Shown: positions 1 to 6,412, counted from the stretch's first letter. The stretch: DNA of 7,868 nt from Christensenella sp. UBA2853 (GCA_002350845.1 DEFL01000016.1:30881-38748), one strand, 5' to 3'. Notes: generated from the letters alone by a model not told the origin. Program-made: numbers and translations.

Positions 1-372
1 AAAAACCACATCAATGCCAAAGCTGACGGTATCGCCCTGGTTGATGGAAAAAGCATGGAACCGGTCTATCATGACGGGGATTATGTTTATTATGAAGAGG
101 CTGCCTCCGCGGATCCCGGTGAAGACGTGCTCGTAGACACAGATGACGGCGCTGTCATCAAAAGAGTTGATGATGACCATACGCTTTACTCTGTCAATCC
201 CGCCATCCCCTATCCAAGGAAGAGCGACCAGAACACACTTGTCATCCGTGGCAGGGTTTTAGGCGTTGTCTCATCTTCTGACAAGCCCAGCAAGGATGAT
301 CTTGGCATTTTGGAAGAACTGTTTGCAGACGAGATCCAAGAATTCAATAAAGAGCATGCTGTAGATAGGTGA
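1..372 (+). CDS. S24/LexA-like protein, C-terminal part (5' end outside window)
   Basis: The reading frame is open from the first base and ends with TGA at 370-372, so only about 123 C-terminal residues are visible. They form an S24 (LexA/CI/UmuD-type) domain. GKSMEP places the nucleophilic Ser at bases 52-54. The general-base Lys lies in AVIKRV at bases 160-162, about 36 residues later, which fits the family's Ser-Lys spacing. The HGDYVYY and VIRGRVLGVV segments match the strands around the active site. In this family the domain mediates dimerisation and self-cleavage or peptidase-like latency, usually behind an N-terminal HTH. That half lies upstream of the window, so repressor identity is inferred. 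The protein ends in an acidic tail. An internal ATG at 55 would remove the serine and is not a credible start. It could be a phage or mobile-element repressor or a stress regulator. Confidence 0.8.
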   Translation, partial: KNHINAKADGIALVDGKSMEPVYHDGDYVYYEEAASADPGEDVLVDTDDGAVIKRVDDDHTLYSVNPAIPYPRKSDQNTLVIRGRVLGVVSSSDKPSKDDLGILEELFADEIQEFNKEHAVDR

Positions 373-384
373 TAAATAATTGAT

Positions 385-403
385 AGCATAACAATCCAAA
401 CAG
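385..403 (+). repeat. 19-bp direct repeat, left copy
   Basis: The sequence AGCATAACAATCCAAACAG occurs here and again, identical and in the same orientation, at 5886-5904. This copy lies 13 nt after the stop codon of the S24 gene. The flanking bases do not align beyond the core, except for a short A-rich stretch a few bases to the right. An exact 19-mer is very unlikely to recur by chance in a window this size. The two copies bracket the two-HTH gene and the whole nucleotide-sugar operon. Confidence 0.85.
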
Positions 404-428
404 TTAGAGCAAAAAGCAGCCGGGGGTA

Positions 429-462
429 ATCGCTTTCTGACACAATTTCGTTCTGAAGCGAT
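429..462. other. Hairpin-forming inverted repeat near the 3' end of the leftward HTH gene
   Basis: ATCGCTT (429-435) is perfectly complementary to AAGCGAT (456-462), with a 20-nt loop. It touches the stop codon of the leftward gene at 462-464 and lies beyond the S24 gene on the other strand. No T-run follows directly on either strand, so it does not meet the form of an intrinsic terminator. It may be a weak or protein-dependent 3' structure shared by the two convergent genes, or chance. Confidence 0.35.
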
Positions 463-1154
463 CACACTCCGGTTGTTTTGATAAGCCCCATTTTCACAAA
501 GATTGGGTACAGATAACTTGCTCCGGATGTCCCAAGAGCCTTCGGACCGTTCACGTAACCATCGAGCTCGACAACTTTCCTATACGCCTTCATAACAGTT
601 GCTCTTGTAATGTTTTTTTCCTTCCGAATTACGAACATCTCCCCACCGCGAATCTTGTATGTGAATTCCAGACCCTTGCTGGTCGTAAATAGACAGCCCT
701 GTAGGTAAGTCATCTCCTGCCAGAGTTTCTCTTCTTTCTCAGCATCGGATCGAGTGGCATTTCTCTTTCGAACACGGTACTGCTTCTGACGTTCTGCTTT
801 TATGCTGATATCCGGGAGATTGTAGACGATATGCATAAACGGCAGATACGAATTAATGCTGGCACGGCCTAGACCAGTCAGTTGCATCATCTCTGCTGTT
901 GTCTTCCCCTCCGCGTATAGCGTTTGTACTCTCCTACTTATTTTTGTTGAATACAGCCCACCTGTAATCAGTAGCTTTCTAGCTTTCATGACCGTGATAT
1001 CAAATCGTTCCGCAACATCATGCAGACTGACATGGTCCGGATTTTCCTCTTTTCGATCATCCACCGGTTCTCCATAATAATCGCACACGGCTGTCAAGAG
1101 TTCTTGCATGATGGATACGGGATTATAATTTGGTTTTCGTTTCGGCATTGGCAT
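462..1154 (-). CDS. Two-HTH DNA-binding protein (sigma-factor-like HTH family)
   Basis: This gene encodes a 230-aa basic, soluble protein. It begins MPMPKRKPNYNP. The start at 1154 is chosen because AAGGAAG lies 8 nt upstream; a second ATG two codons later would also work. Longer in-frame extensions have no ribosome site and run into the intergenic promoter region. Residues about 42-70 form one helix-turn-helix-like segment (VSLHDVAERFDITVMKARKLL). Residues about 74-106 form a second, resembling sigma-70 region 4 or a resolvase-type HTH (GKTTAEMMQLTGLGRASIN). The remainder (107-230) includes a basic stretch and a conserved-looking tail with GGEMFVIRKEK and LGTSGASYLYPIF. I associate this architecture from memory with uncharacterised proteins of clostridial genomes, with no function I can name. 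It is divergent from the nucleotide-sugar operon and lies inside the same direct-repeat pair, so a regulatory role on that operon is possible but unproven. Confidence 0.75.
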   Translation of the reverse strand: MPMPKRKPNYNPVSIMQELLTAVCDYYGEPVDDRKEENPDHVSLHDVAERFDITVMKARKLLITGGLYSTKISRRVQTLYAEGKTTAEMMQLTGLGRASINSYLPFMHIVYNLPDISIKAERQKQYRVRKRNATRSDAEKEEKLWQEMTYLQGCLFTTSKGLEFTYKIRGGEMFVIRKEKNITRATVMKAYRKVVELDGYVNGPKALGTSGASYLYPIFVKMGLIKTTGV

Positions 1155-1287
1155 GGCCTTCACTTCCTTTGTCGTTTCAAGTAGCAATCCACAATTCTTT
1201 TTTGTTGTTTTAAACGTCACACTTCCGGCTTGTCGGTTGAATGCTATAGTGTTTAACATTTTTTTGCATTTATTTGTCACTTTTTCC

Positions 1288-1316
1288 TTGATTCCAAACC
1301 GATTCTTTGCTATTAT
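1288..1316 (+). promoter_or_regulatory. Promoter of the nucleotide-sugar operon
   Basis: A -35 box TTGATT (1288-1293) is separated by exactly 17 nt from a -10 box TATTAT (1311-1316). The -10 is preceded by TGC (1308-1310), the extended -10 motif. The predicted start of transcription is about 1322-1325, giving a leader of roughly 60 nt before the ATG at 1383. This is the best vegetative-sigma promoter match in the divergent gap. Confidence 0.7.
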
Positions 1317-1324
1317 AGGTATGT

Positions 1325-1348
1325 TTTTCGGTTCATTTATTCCGAAAA
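1325..1348. promoter_or_regulatory. Candidate operator: hyphenated palindrome at the transcription start
   Basis: TTTTCGG (1325-1331) and CCGAAAA (1342-1348) form a perfect 7-bp inverted repeat around a 10-bp AT-rich spacer. The half-site centres are 17 bp apart. It begins about 9 bp after the -10 box, where a bound dimer would block initiation. The downstream gene begins with an XRE-type HTH, so it is a natural candidate site for that protein or for the divergent HTH protein. In RNA it could instead form a weak leader hairpin. Confidence 0.45.
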
Positions 1349-1352
1349 TCAC

Positions 1353-1371
1353 TTGTTGTTTTAAGCAACAG
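1353..1371 (+). other. Small leader hairpin next to the ribosome binding site
   Basis: TGTTG (1354-1358) pairs with CAACA (1366-1370) around a 7-nt loop, with a possible closing T-G wobble. It ends two bases before the GGAGG Shine-Dalgarno at 1373-1377, which is 5 nt from the ATG. It may modestly affect ribosome access; no riboswitch class is recognisable. Confidence 0.3.
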
Positions 1372-1382
1372 CGGAGGAAATC

Positions 1383-2888
1383 ATGAAGAAATTATCGATT
1401 CAGTTGCTTGCAGATACAGTAGTATCTCGCCGCAAAACCCTGAAGCTCACCCAAACGCAATTGTCCAAGACTACAGGAATAAATCGTAGTCTCTTATCCC
1501 GGCTTGAATCACAGGACTATGTCCCAGCTATTGAACAACTTCAGGCATTGGGTGAGGCACTAAACTTCGATCCAACGGATATGTTTGTGGACACAACAGC
1601 AACCACTCCGATTCCTATAGAGCGCTCGTACAAGATCGCCGTTGCCGGAACCGGCTATGTAGGACTATCCCTTGCGGTTCTTCTGGCGCAGCATAACCAG
1701 GTTGCCGCTGTTGATATCGTACCTGAAAAGGTGGAGAAGCTCAACAACTTCACCTCTCCTATCCAGGATGACTACATTGAGAAATACCTGGACGAGGCGA
1801 AGAAAGGCAAACGGAATCTTACCCTTACCGCGACGACAGATGGCGCAACCGCGTATGCTGATGCAGACTTCATCATCATTGCTGCTCCGACCAATTACGA
1901 TCCGAAGCAGAACTTCTTCGACTGTTCCGCCGTGGAAAATGTTCTGGCACTGATCAAAGAATCCACAGCAGGCCGCGACATCAAGCCCGCAATCATCATC
2001 AAGTCCACAATCCCGGTCGGATACACGGTACACATCCGGGAAAAGATGGGTATGGACAATATTCTCTTCAGCCCGGAATTCCTGCGGGAGTCCAAGGCCC
2101 TTTACGACAATCTTTATCCAAGCCGGATTATCGTTGGCTGCGATGAGCAGACAGAAGATGCTGCCCGTACCTTCGCAGGTCTTCTTCAGCAGGGTGCCAT
2201 TAAGAATCCGGTCGAAACACTGTTCATGGGTTATACCGAAGCGGAAGCCACCAAGCTGTTCGTGAACACCTATCTCGCGCTCCGGGTCAGCTACTTCAAT
2301 GAACTGGATACCTATGCCGAGGTCAAAGGGCTTAGGACCGCTCCCATCATCAAGGGTGTATGTCTGGATCCGCGCGTCGGGGATTATTATAACAACCCGT
2401 CCTTTGGTTACGGCGGATACTGCCTGCCCAAGGATACCAAACAGCTCTTGGCAAATTACCGGGATGTTCCGGAAAACCTGATTCAGGCTATCGTGGAAAG
2501 CAACCGGACCCGGAAGGATTTCATTGCGGACCGTGTTCTTGAAATTGCCGGAACCTATGGCAACAGCGAATCCTTCTCTGCCTCAAAGGAGACTCAGCAG
2601 AAAGAGGTTGTAGTGGGTGTGTACCGGCTCACCATGAAGTCCAACAGCGACAACTTCCGGCAGTCTTCTATTCAGGGGGTTATGAAACGGATCAAAGCAA
2701 AGGGTGCAACGGTTGTGATCTATGAGCCCACGCTTCAAAACGGTTCCACATTCTTTGGCAGTAAGGTCGTCAACGATATCAGGAAGTTCAAGAAAATGTG
2801 CGGGTGCATTATCGCCAACCGCTATGATCCGATTCTGGATGACGTAGAAGAAAAGGTCTACACCCGCGACCTGTTCAGGAGGGATTAA
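1383..2888 (+). CDS. ugd: XRE-HTH / UDP-glucose 6-dehydrogenase fusion
   Basis: This 501-aa cytosolic enzyme is predicted to oxidise UDP-glucose to UDP-glucuronate with two NAD+. Residues about 9-68 are an XRE/Cro HTH: TQTQLSKTTG gives helix 2 and NRSLLSRLES the recognition helix. A linker (69-82, Thr/Pro-rich) leads to the NAD-binding Rossmann motif GTGYVG (89-94). The active site is complete: K291 and N295 in KLFVN, and catalytic C347 in GGYCLPKD. The 56-residue Lys-Cys spacing equals that of streptococcal HasB (K204/C260, from memory). The C-terminal UDP-binding domain (about 420-501) is present. The family is usually about 390-400 aa without an HTH, so the extra length is the N-terminal domain. 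There is no internal stop or frameshift at the junction, and GGAGG sits 5 nt before the ATG. The HTH-coding part is more AT-rich than the enzyme part. It is the first gene of the operon. Autoregulation is inferred. Confidence 0.92.
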   Translation: MKKLSIQLLADTVVSRRKTLKLTQTQLSKTTGINRSLLSRLESQDYVPAIEQLQALGEALNFDPTDMFVDTTATTPIPIERSYKIAVAGTGYVGLSLAVLLAQHNQVAAVDIVPEKVEKLNNFTSPIQDDYIEKYLDEAKKGKRNLTLTATTDGATAYADADFIIIAAPTNYDPKQNFFDCSAVENVLALIKESTAGRDIKPAIIIKSTIPVGYTVHIREKMGMDNILFSPEFLRESKALYDNLYPSRIIVGCDEQTEDAARTFAGLLQQGAIKNPVETLFMGYTEAEATKLFVNTYLALRVSYFNELDTYAEVKGLRTAPIIKGVCLDPRVGDYYNNPSFGYGGYCLPKDTKQLLANYRDVPENLIQAIVESNRTRKDFIADRVLEIAGTYGNSESFSASKETQQKEVVVGVYRLTMKSNSDNFRQSSIQGVMKRIKAKGATVVIYEPTLQNGSTFFGSKVVNDIRKFKKMCGCIIANRYDPILDDVEEKVYTRDLFRRD

Positions 2889-2891
2889 TCC

Positions 2892-4076
2892 ATGCTTTGT
2901 GAAGAACGCTTTTCCGAAATCTATGGAAAAGATCCAGAAGGTCTTTCCTTCTCCCCGTACCGGATCTGCCCGATAGGAGCCCACAGTGATCACAATCTCG
3001 GAAAGATCACGGGGCTTGCCATCAACTACGGCATTCATTTTGCCTACCGTCCGAAGAAAAACGGCGTTGTAGAAGTCACTTCCCTGCAGTTCCCCGGCCG
3101 TGCCCAGTGGCATATCCGGGAAGTTCCGCCGAAACCCGGTGACTGGGCCGACTATCTGCGTGGGGCCACATGGGCTCTCTCGAAAAAGCACCCGCTTTCG
3201 CTCGGCATCTGCGGTGTTTTTGAAGGCAGTCTCCCGATCGGTGGTCTTTCCTCTTCCGCTGCCGTCATCCTTGCCTTTCTCTCTGCCCTTGCCGCTGTCA
3301 ATCGCATCCGCCTTGCTCCGCAGGAGCTGATCGACATCGCCTATGACGCTGAGAAAAATTATGTCGGAATCAACGTGGGCACACTGGATCAGAGCTGCGA
3401 AGTGCTGAGCCGGAAAGATCATCTGCTGTATCTGGACTGCAGAGACAATCGCTATGAGCTGATCCCTTGTGCTTTCAAAAAGCCCTATCAGATCGCCATC
3501 TTCTTCAGTGGGCTGGAGCACAGCCTGGCAGGGTCCAAGTACAATATGCGAGTCGATGAGCTCCGTGCCGGTGTTTATGCCCTGCAGGCTTTCTCAGGCT
3601 ATGAATACGGAAAATTCAAGGATGCCAACGCCCGCGATGTGTCCTGGTCTGTGTATCAGGCTTACAAAGACAGGCTGCCTGAACCCTGGGCCAAGCGCTG
3701 TGAACACTGGTATACGGAATTCCAGCGTGTCGAAGCCGGTGCCGAGGCATGGAGACGTGGTGATCTTGAGGAATATGGACGCCTCTCCTTTGAATCCGGC
3801 TGGAGCAGCATTCACAACTGGGAATCCGGTGCTCCCGAGCAGATCCGGCTGTATGAAATCATGCGTGAAACCGACGGCATCTACGGTGGCCGCTTCTCCG
3901 GTGCCGGTTTCAAAGGCTGCTGCATGGCCCTGATCGATCCCGAGAAAGCCGATTCCATTCGGGGACACGTCGGCCGTGCCTATCTCTCGGACTTCCCGCA
4001 TCTCGAAGGAAAATACAGTTTTCACCTCTGTGAAAGCGCAGACGGTGTCGCTTATGTTCAGGAGGGAACGCTATGA
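2892..4076 (+). CDS. GHMP sugar kinase, galacturonokinase-like
   Basis: This 394-aa cytosolic kinase belongs to the galactokinase branch of the GHMP family. Motif 1 is SPYRICPIGAHSDHNLG (21-37), the ATP-binding motif is PIGGLSSSAA (115-124), the catalytic Asp is D166 in LDQS, and motif 3 is GRFSGAGFKGCC (333-344). Ordinary galactokinases read GEHTDY in motif 1; here the Glu is Ala (A30). From memory, plant galacturonokinase carries the same SPYRICP-G-AH-DH pattern and a similar GARFSGAGF-GCC block. Together with a UDP-glucuronate 4-epimerase in the operon, this suggests galacturonate (or another uronate) as substrate, giving the 1-phosphate. Plain galactokinase activity remains possible. AGGAGGG (2877-2883) lies 8 nt before the ATG, which starts 3 nt after the ugd stop. 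The stop overlaps the next start (ATGA). Confidence 0.85.
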   Translation: MLCEERFSEIYGKDPEGLSFSPYRICPIGAHSDHNLGKITGLAINYGIHFAYRPKKNGVVEVTSLQFPGRAQWHIREVPPKPGDWADYLRGATWALSKKHPLSLGICGVFEGSLPIGGLSSSAAVILAFLSALAAVNRIRLAPQELIDIAYDAEKNYVGINVGTLDQSCEVLSRKDHLLYLDCRDNRYELIPCAFKKPYQIAIFFSGLEHSLAGSKYNMRVDELRAGVYALQAFSGYEYGKFKDANARDVSWSVYQAYKDRLPEPWAKRCEHWYTEFQRVEAGAEAWRRGDLEEYGRLSFESGWSSIHNWESGAPEQIRLYEIMRETDGIYGGRFSGAGFKGCCMALIDPEKADSIRGHVGRAYLSDFPHLEGKYSFHLCESADGVAYVQEGTL

Positions 4077-4828
4077 AGTGTCTGATTCTGGCAGCCGGTT
4101 ATGCAACGCGGCTGTATCCCCTGACCGAAAACTATCCAAAGCCGCTTCTGAAAGTGGGAGAAAAGACGATCCTGGACTGGCTCCTGGATGATATTCATAC
4201 TTCAGGTCTGGTCGATGAATATATCGTGATTTCCAATCACAAATTCGCAGATCATTTTCACGCCTGGGCAGATGCCCATACCCTTCCGATCACCGTTGTG
4301 GATGATGGCACCAGCACGAATGAAACACGTCTAGGTGCCGTCTGTGATATCCAGTATGCCGTGGATCAGCTGAATCTGGATGATGATCTCCTCATCATTG
4401 CTGGCGACAATGTGCTGGACTTTTCCCTGACCGAATTCATCTGCTATGCAGAGGAAAAGCAAACTTCCTGCACTATGCGCTACTGGGAGGATGATATAAA
4501 GAGGCTCCGTAAGAGTGGTGTCTCTGAAATCAATGATCAGGAAGTGCTGCTCTCCCTCGAGGAGAAGCCAGCTGAGCCGAAATCCAACTGGTGTACTCCG
4601 CCTTTCTATTTCTATACACGTGATGACGCAAAGAAGATCCGGGAAGCCATTCAGGACGGCTGTGGCACAGATGCCCCGGGCAGTCTGGTGGCCTGGATGT
4701 GCAGGCACATTGTCCTGCACAGCATGAAAATGCCCGGCAGCCGGTATGACATCGGGAATCTGGAAAGCTACGAGAATGTGCAGAAAACCTACCATGGCAT
4801 CACAAAGAAGGGAGTCGCTGAATCATGA
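4073..4828 (+). CDS. Sugar-1-phosphate nucleotidyltransferase
   Basis: This 251-aa cytosolic protein of the NTP_transferase (RmlA/GalU-like) fold should join a sugar-1-phosphate to an NTP, releasing pyrophosphate. The N-terminal signature LAAGYATRLYPLT is followed by PKPLLKVG with the phosphate-binding Lys. The metal-binding Asp is D112 in AGDNV, and EEKP plus the late RYDIGNLESY are usual for the fold. It is a compact catalytic domain with no C-terminal beta-helix, so not GlmU-like. It overlaps the kinase stop by 4 nt (ATGA at 4073-4076), with AGGAGGG at 4060-4066, so the two are likely translationally coupled. That pairing suggests it uses the kinase product, for example galacturonate-1-phosphate to UDP-galacturonate. 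Sequence alone does not fix the nucleotide or sugar; a dTDP-glucose, CDP or UDP-glucose role is not excluded. Confidence 0.85.
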   Translation: MKCLILAAGYATRLYPLTENYPKPLLKVGEKTILDWLLDDIHTSGLVDEYIVISNHKFADHFHAWADAHTLPITVVDDGTSTNETRLGAVCDIQYAVDQLNLDDDLLIIAGDNVLDFSLTEFICYAEEKQTSCTMRYWEDDIKRLRKSGVSEINDQEVLLSLEEKPAEPKSNWCTPPFYFYTRDDAKKIREAIQDGCGTDAPGSLVAWMCRHIVLHSMKMPGSRYDIGNLESYENVQKTYHGITKKGVAES

Positions 4829-5892
4829 AGCAGCCTGTGAGTCTCAATGGAAAAACTGTTCTTGTCACCGGTTCTCCCGGATTCATCGGGGCCAATCTGG
4901 TACTTCGGCTCCTGAAGGAAATGACCAGTGGCACCGTGATTTCCCTGGACAACATGAATGATTACTATGACCCGAAGCTGAAAGAATACAGGCTGAGTCT
5001 GATCGAAAAAGAGGCCAAAAAAAGCCCTGTAAAGCACTGCTTTATCAAGGGCTCCATTGCAGACCGCAGTCTTGTAGATTCAGTTTTTGAAACCTATCAG
5101 CCATCTGTAGTCGTCAACCTGGCTGCGCAGGCCGGTGTCCGCTACAGCATTGATCATCCGGATGTCTACATCGAAAGCAATCTGATCGGCTTCTACAACA
5201 TTCTGGAAGCCTGCAGACATCATCCGGTAGAGCATCTGGTGTATGCTTCATCCTCTTCCGTCTACGGTGGCAACAAGAAGGTTCCCTTCTCTACAGATGA
5301 CCGCGTTGACAATCCGGTCTCCCTGTATGCCGCTACCAAGAAGAGCAATGAACTGCTCGCTCACAGCTATTCCAAGTTGTACAACATCCCTTCCACAGGC
5401 CTTCGGTTCTTTACTGTCTATGGGCCGGCTGGACGTCCGGACATGTTCTACTTTTCCGCCACCAATCGTCTGGTGAAGGGAGAAACAATCAAGATTTTCA
5501 ACTACGGGAACTGCAAACGGGATTTCACCTATGTCGGTGACATCGTGGAAGGTGTTTTCCGCGTCATGCAGGGAGCCCCGCAGAAAGCCGTCGGAGAAGA
5601 TGGCCTTCCGATCCCGCCCTATGCCGTCTATAACATCGGTGGTGGAACGCCTGAGAACCTTCTGGATTACGTGTCCACCCTGCAGGAAGAACTGGTCCGC
5701 GCCGGTGTCCTCCCGGAGGATTATGACTTTGAAGGCCACAGAGAACTGGTTGGCATGCAGCCGGGGGATGTACCGGTGACCTATGCAGACAGCACCGGTT
5801 TGGAAAAAGATTATGGCTTCAAACCGTCCATCGGTATTCGGGAAGGTCTGAGAAAATTCGCCGAGTGGTATAAGAAATATCATAAAGCATAA
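4825..5892 (+). CDS. UDP-glucuronate 4-epimerase
   Basis: This 355-aa extended short-chain dehydrogenase/reductase is predicted to interconvert UDP-glucuronate and UDP-galacturonate using tightly bound NAD+. The Rossmann motif GSPGFIG spans 16-22. The Ser cluster ASSSSVYG is at 141-148 and the catalytic YAATK is at 168-172. LDNMNDYYDPKLKE, NLAAQAGVRYSID, DRVDNPVSLYAATKKSNELL and LRFFTVYGPAGRPDM are the blocks I associate with the glucuronate 4-epimerase branch rather than GalE. The length is normal for that branch. It overlaps the nucleotidyltransferase stop by 4 nt (ATGA, 4825-4828), with AAGGGAG 10 nt upstream. It is the last gene of the operon. Its substrate is the product of the first gene, which supports the assignment. 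Its last codon and stop overlap the right copy of the 19-bp direct repeat, so an exchange there would have to preserve or supply the C-terminus. Confidence 0.9.
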   Translation: MKQPVSLNGKTVLVTGSPGFIGANLVLRLLKEMTSGTVISLDNMNDYYDPKLKEYRLSLIEKEAKKSPVKHCFIKGSIADRSLVDSVFETYQPSVVVNLAAQAGVRYSIDHPDVYIESNLIGFYNILEACRHHPVEHLVYASSSSVYGGNKKVPFSTDDRVDNPVSLYAATKKSNELLAHSYSKLYNIPSTGLRFFTVYGPAGRPDMFYFSATNRLVKGETIKIFNYGNCKRDFTYVGDIVEGVFRVMQGAPQKAVGEDGLPIPPYAVYNIGGGTPENLLDYVSTLQEELVRAGVLPEDYDFEGHRELVGMQPGDVPVTYADSTGLEKDYGFKPSIGIREGLRKFAEWYKKYHKA

Positions 5893-5904
5893 CAATCCAA
5901 ACAG
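5886..5904 (+). repeat. 19-bp direct repeat, right copy
   Basis: This is the identical partner of the copy at 385-403, in the same orientation. It starts in the second-last codon of the epimerase gene and includes its TAA stop (5890-5892). Soon after it, CAATC-A6-GATTG (5906-5921) can form a 5-bp hairpin. No integrase gene or inverted terminal repeat is visible near either copy. Confidence 0.85.
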
Positions 5905-5942
5905 CCAATCAAAAAAGATTGAATGTGAACTTCCTTGTTATC

Positions 5943-5982
5943 GCGGGACACCCGAACTGAGAATTTCGTGTCCCGCATTTTT
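5943..5982 (+). terminator. Rho-independent terminator of the nucleotide-sugar operon
   Basis: GCGGGACAC (5943-5951) pairs perfectly with GTGTCCCGC (5968-5976), a 9-bp GC-rich stem. The 16-nt loop can pair further (CGAA with TTCG). The stem is followed by ATTTTT. It lies 50 nt after the epimerase stop. The reverse strand has no T-run, so it should act only on rightward transcripts. The loop and stem resemble a second element at 6434-6466. Confidence 0.8.
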
Positions 5983-6018
5983 ACTTTAGAAAACTGAGTC
6001 CCGTCTCTTTATCCACCT

Positions 6019-6360
6019 TCATTCAGCCAACCATCTTAAGTTCTTCAGTACCGTCTCTTGCTTCTCAGGAGAAAGTTTTCGATAACAATCTAATAACTGT
6101 TGCTCTTCCACACTTTCTGCATATTTCCCATCTACATTCCCCGTAATCAGGTATTCTGCACTTACGCCAAGAAATTCTGCGATAGCACCGATATGCTCAC
6201 AGAAATTCCGACTCCTTCCCGCTTTCCAGGAGCTGAATGTTCCTCGGGGAAGATTCAGGAATTCTGTCAGTTCTGCATACCTCTTCCCTTGCCGTTCCAT
6301 TTCAGAAAGAATACGGTCAAAAATCTCTTCCGCTTCTCGTGTGTTGTCTTTGTTGTGCAT
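6019..6360 (-). CDS. XRE-family transcriptional regulator
   Basis: This small 113-aa soluble DNA-binding protein has a Cro/CI-type HTH over residues about 10-66. RYAELTEFLNLPRGTFSSWKAGRSR gives the turn and recognition helix, and IGAIAEFLGVSAEYLITG closes the five-helix bundle and is typical of the family. The rest (about 70-113, LLDCYRKLSPEKQETVLKNL) looks like a helical dimerisation tail. The start at 6360 is the only early ATG; its ribosome site is weak (CAGG about 9-10 nt upstream). It is convergent with the epimerase operon and lies downstream of the zinc-ribbon gene on the same strand after a 135-nt gap. Its target is unknown. Such small regulators are frequent in mobile or accessory regions. 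It is flanked by two related palindromic elements. Confidence 0.85.
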   Translation of the reverse strand: MHNKDNTREAEEIFDRILSEMERQGKRYAELTEFLNLPRGTFSSWKAGRSRNFCEHIGAIAEFLGVSAEYLITGNVDGKYAESVEEQQLLDCYRKLSPEKQETVLKNLRWLAE

Positions 6361-6412
6361 AGTCGTTTGCCTGCTTCTTTTTTTCGATCCATCGGAGGAT
6401 TTCTTTATTTGG

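Noticed and set aside
1243..1280. Leftward promoter for the two-HTH gene (GTGACA at 1275-1280 with GTTAAA at 1252-1257, or TATAGC at 1243-1248)
   Set aside because: Each has only one acceptable box; none is convincing enough to annotate.
1155..1352. N-terminal extension of the leftward HTH gene to a 296-aa protein
   Set aside because: The extra 66 residues have no ribosome binding site, read as low-complexity Lys/Thr-rich sequence and cover the operon promoter. The ATG at 1154 has a well-placed AAGGAAG.
2583..3521. 312-aa minus-strand reading frame
   Set aside because: It lies opposite ugd and the GHMP kinase, both with clear motifs, and has no ribosome site or recognisable domain.
5248..5895. 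215-aa minus-strand reading frame
   Set aside because: It is antisense to the UDP-glucuronate 4-epimerase and contains no recognisable motif.
6001..6059. CCGTCTCTT repeated at 6001-6009 and 6051-6059
   Set aside because: A single 9-bp match within this span is expected by chance, and one copy lies in coding sequence of the XRE gene.
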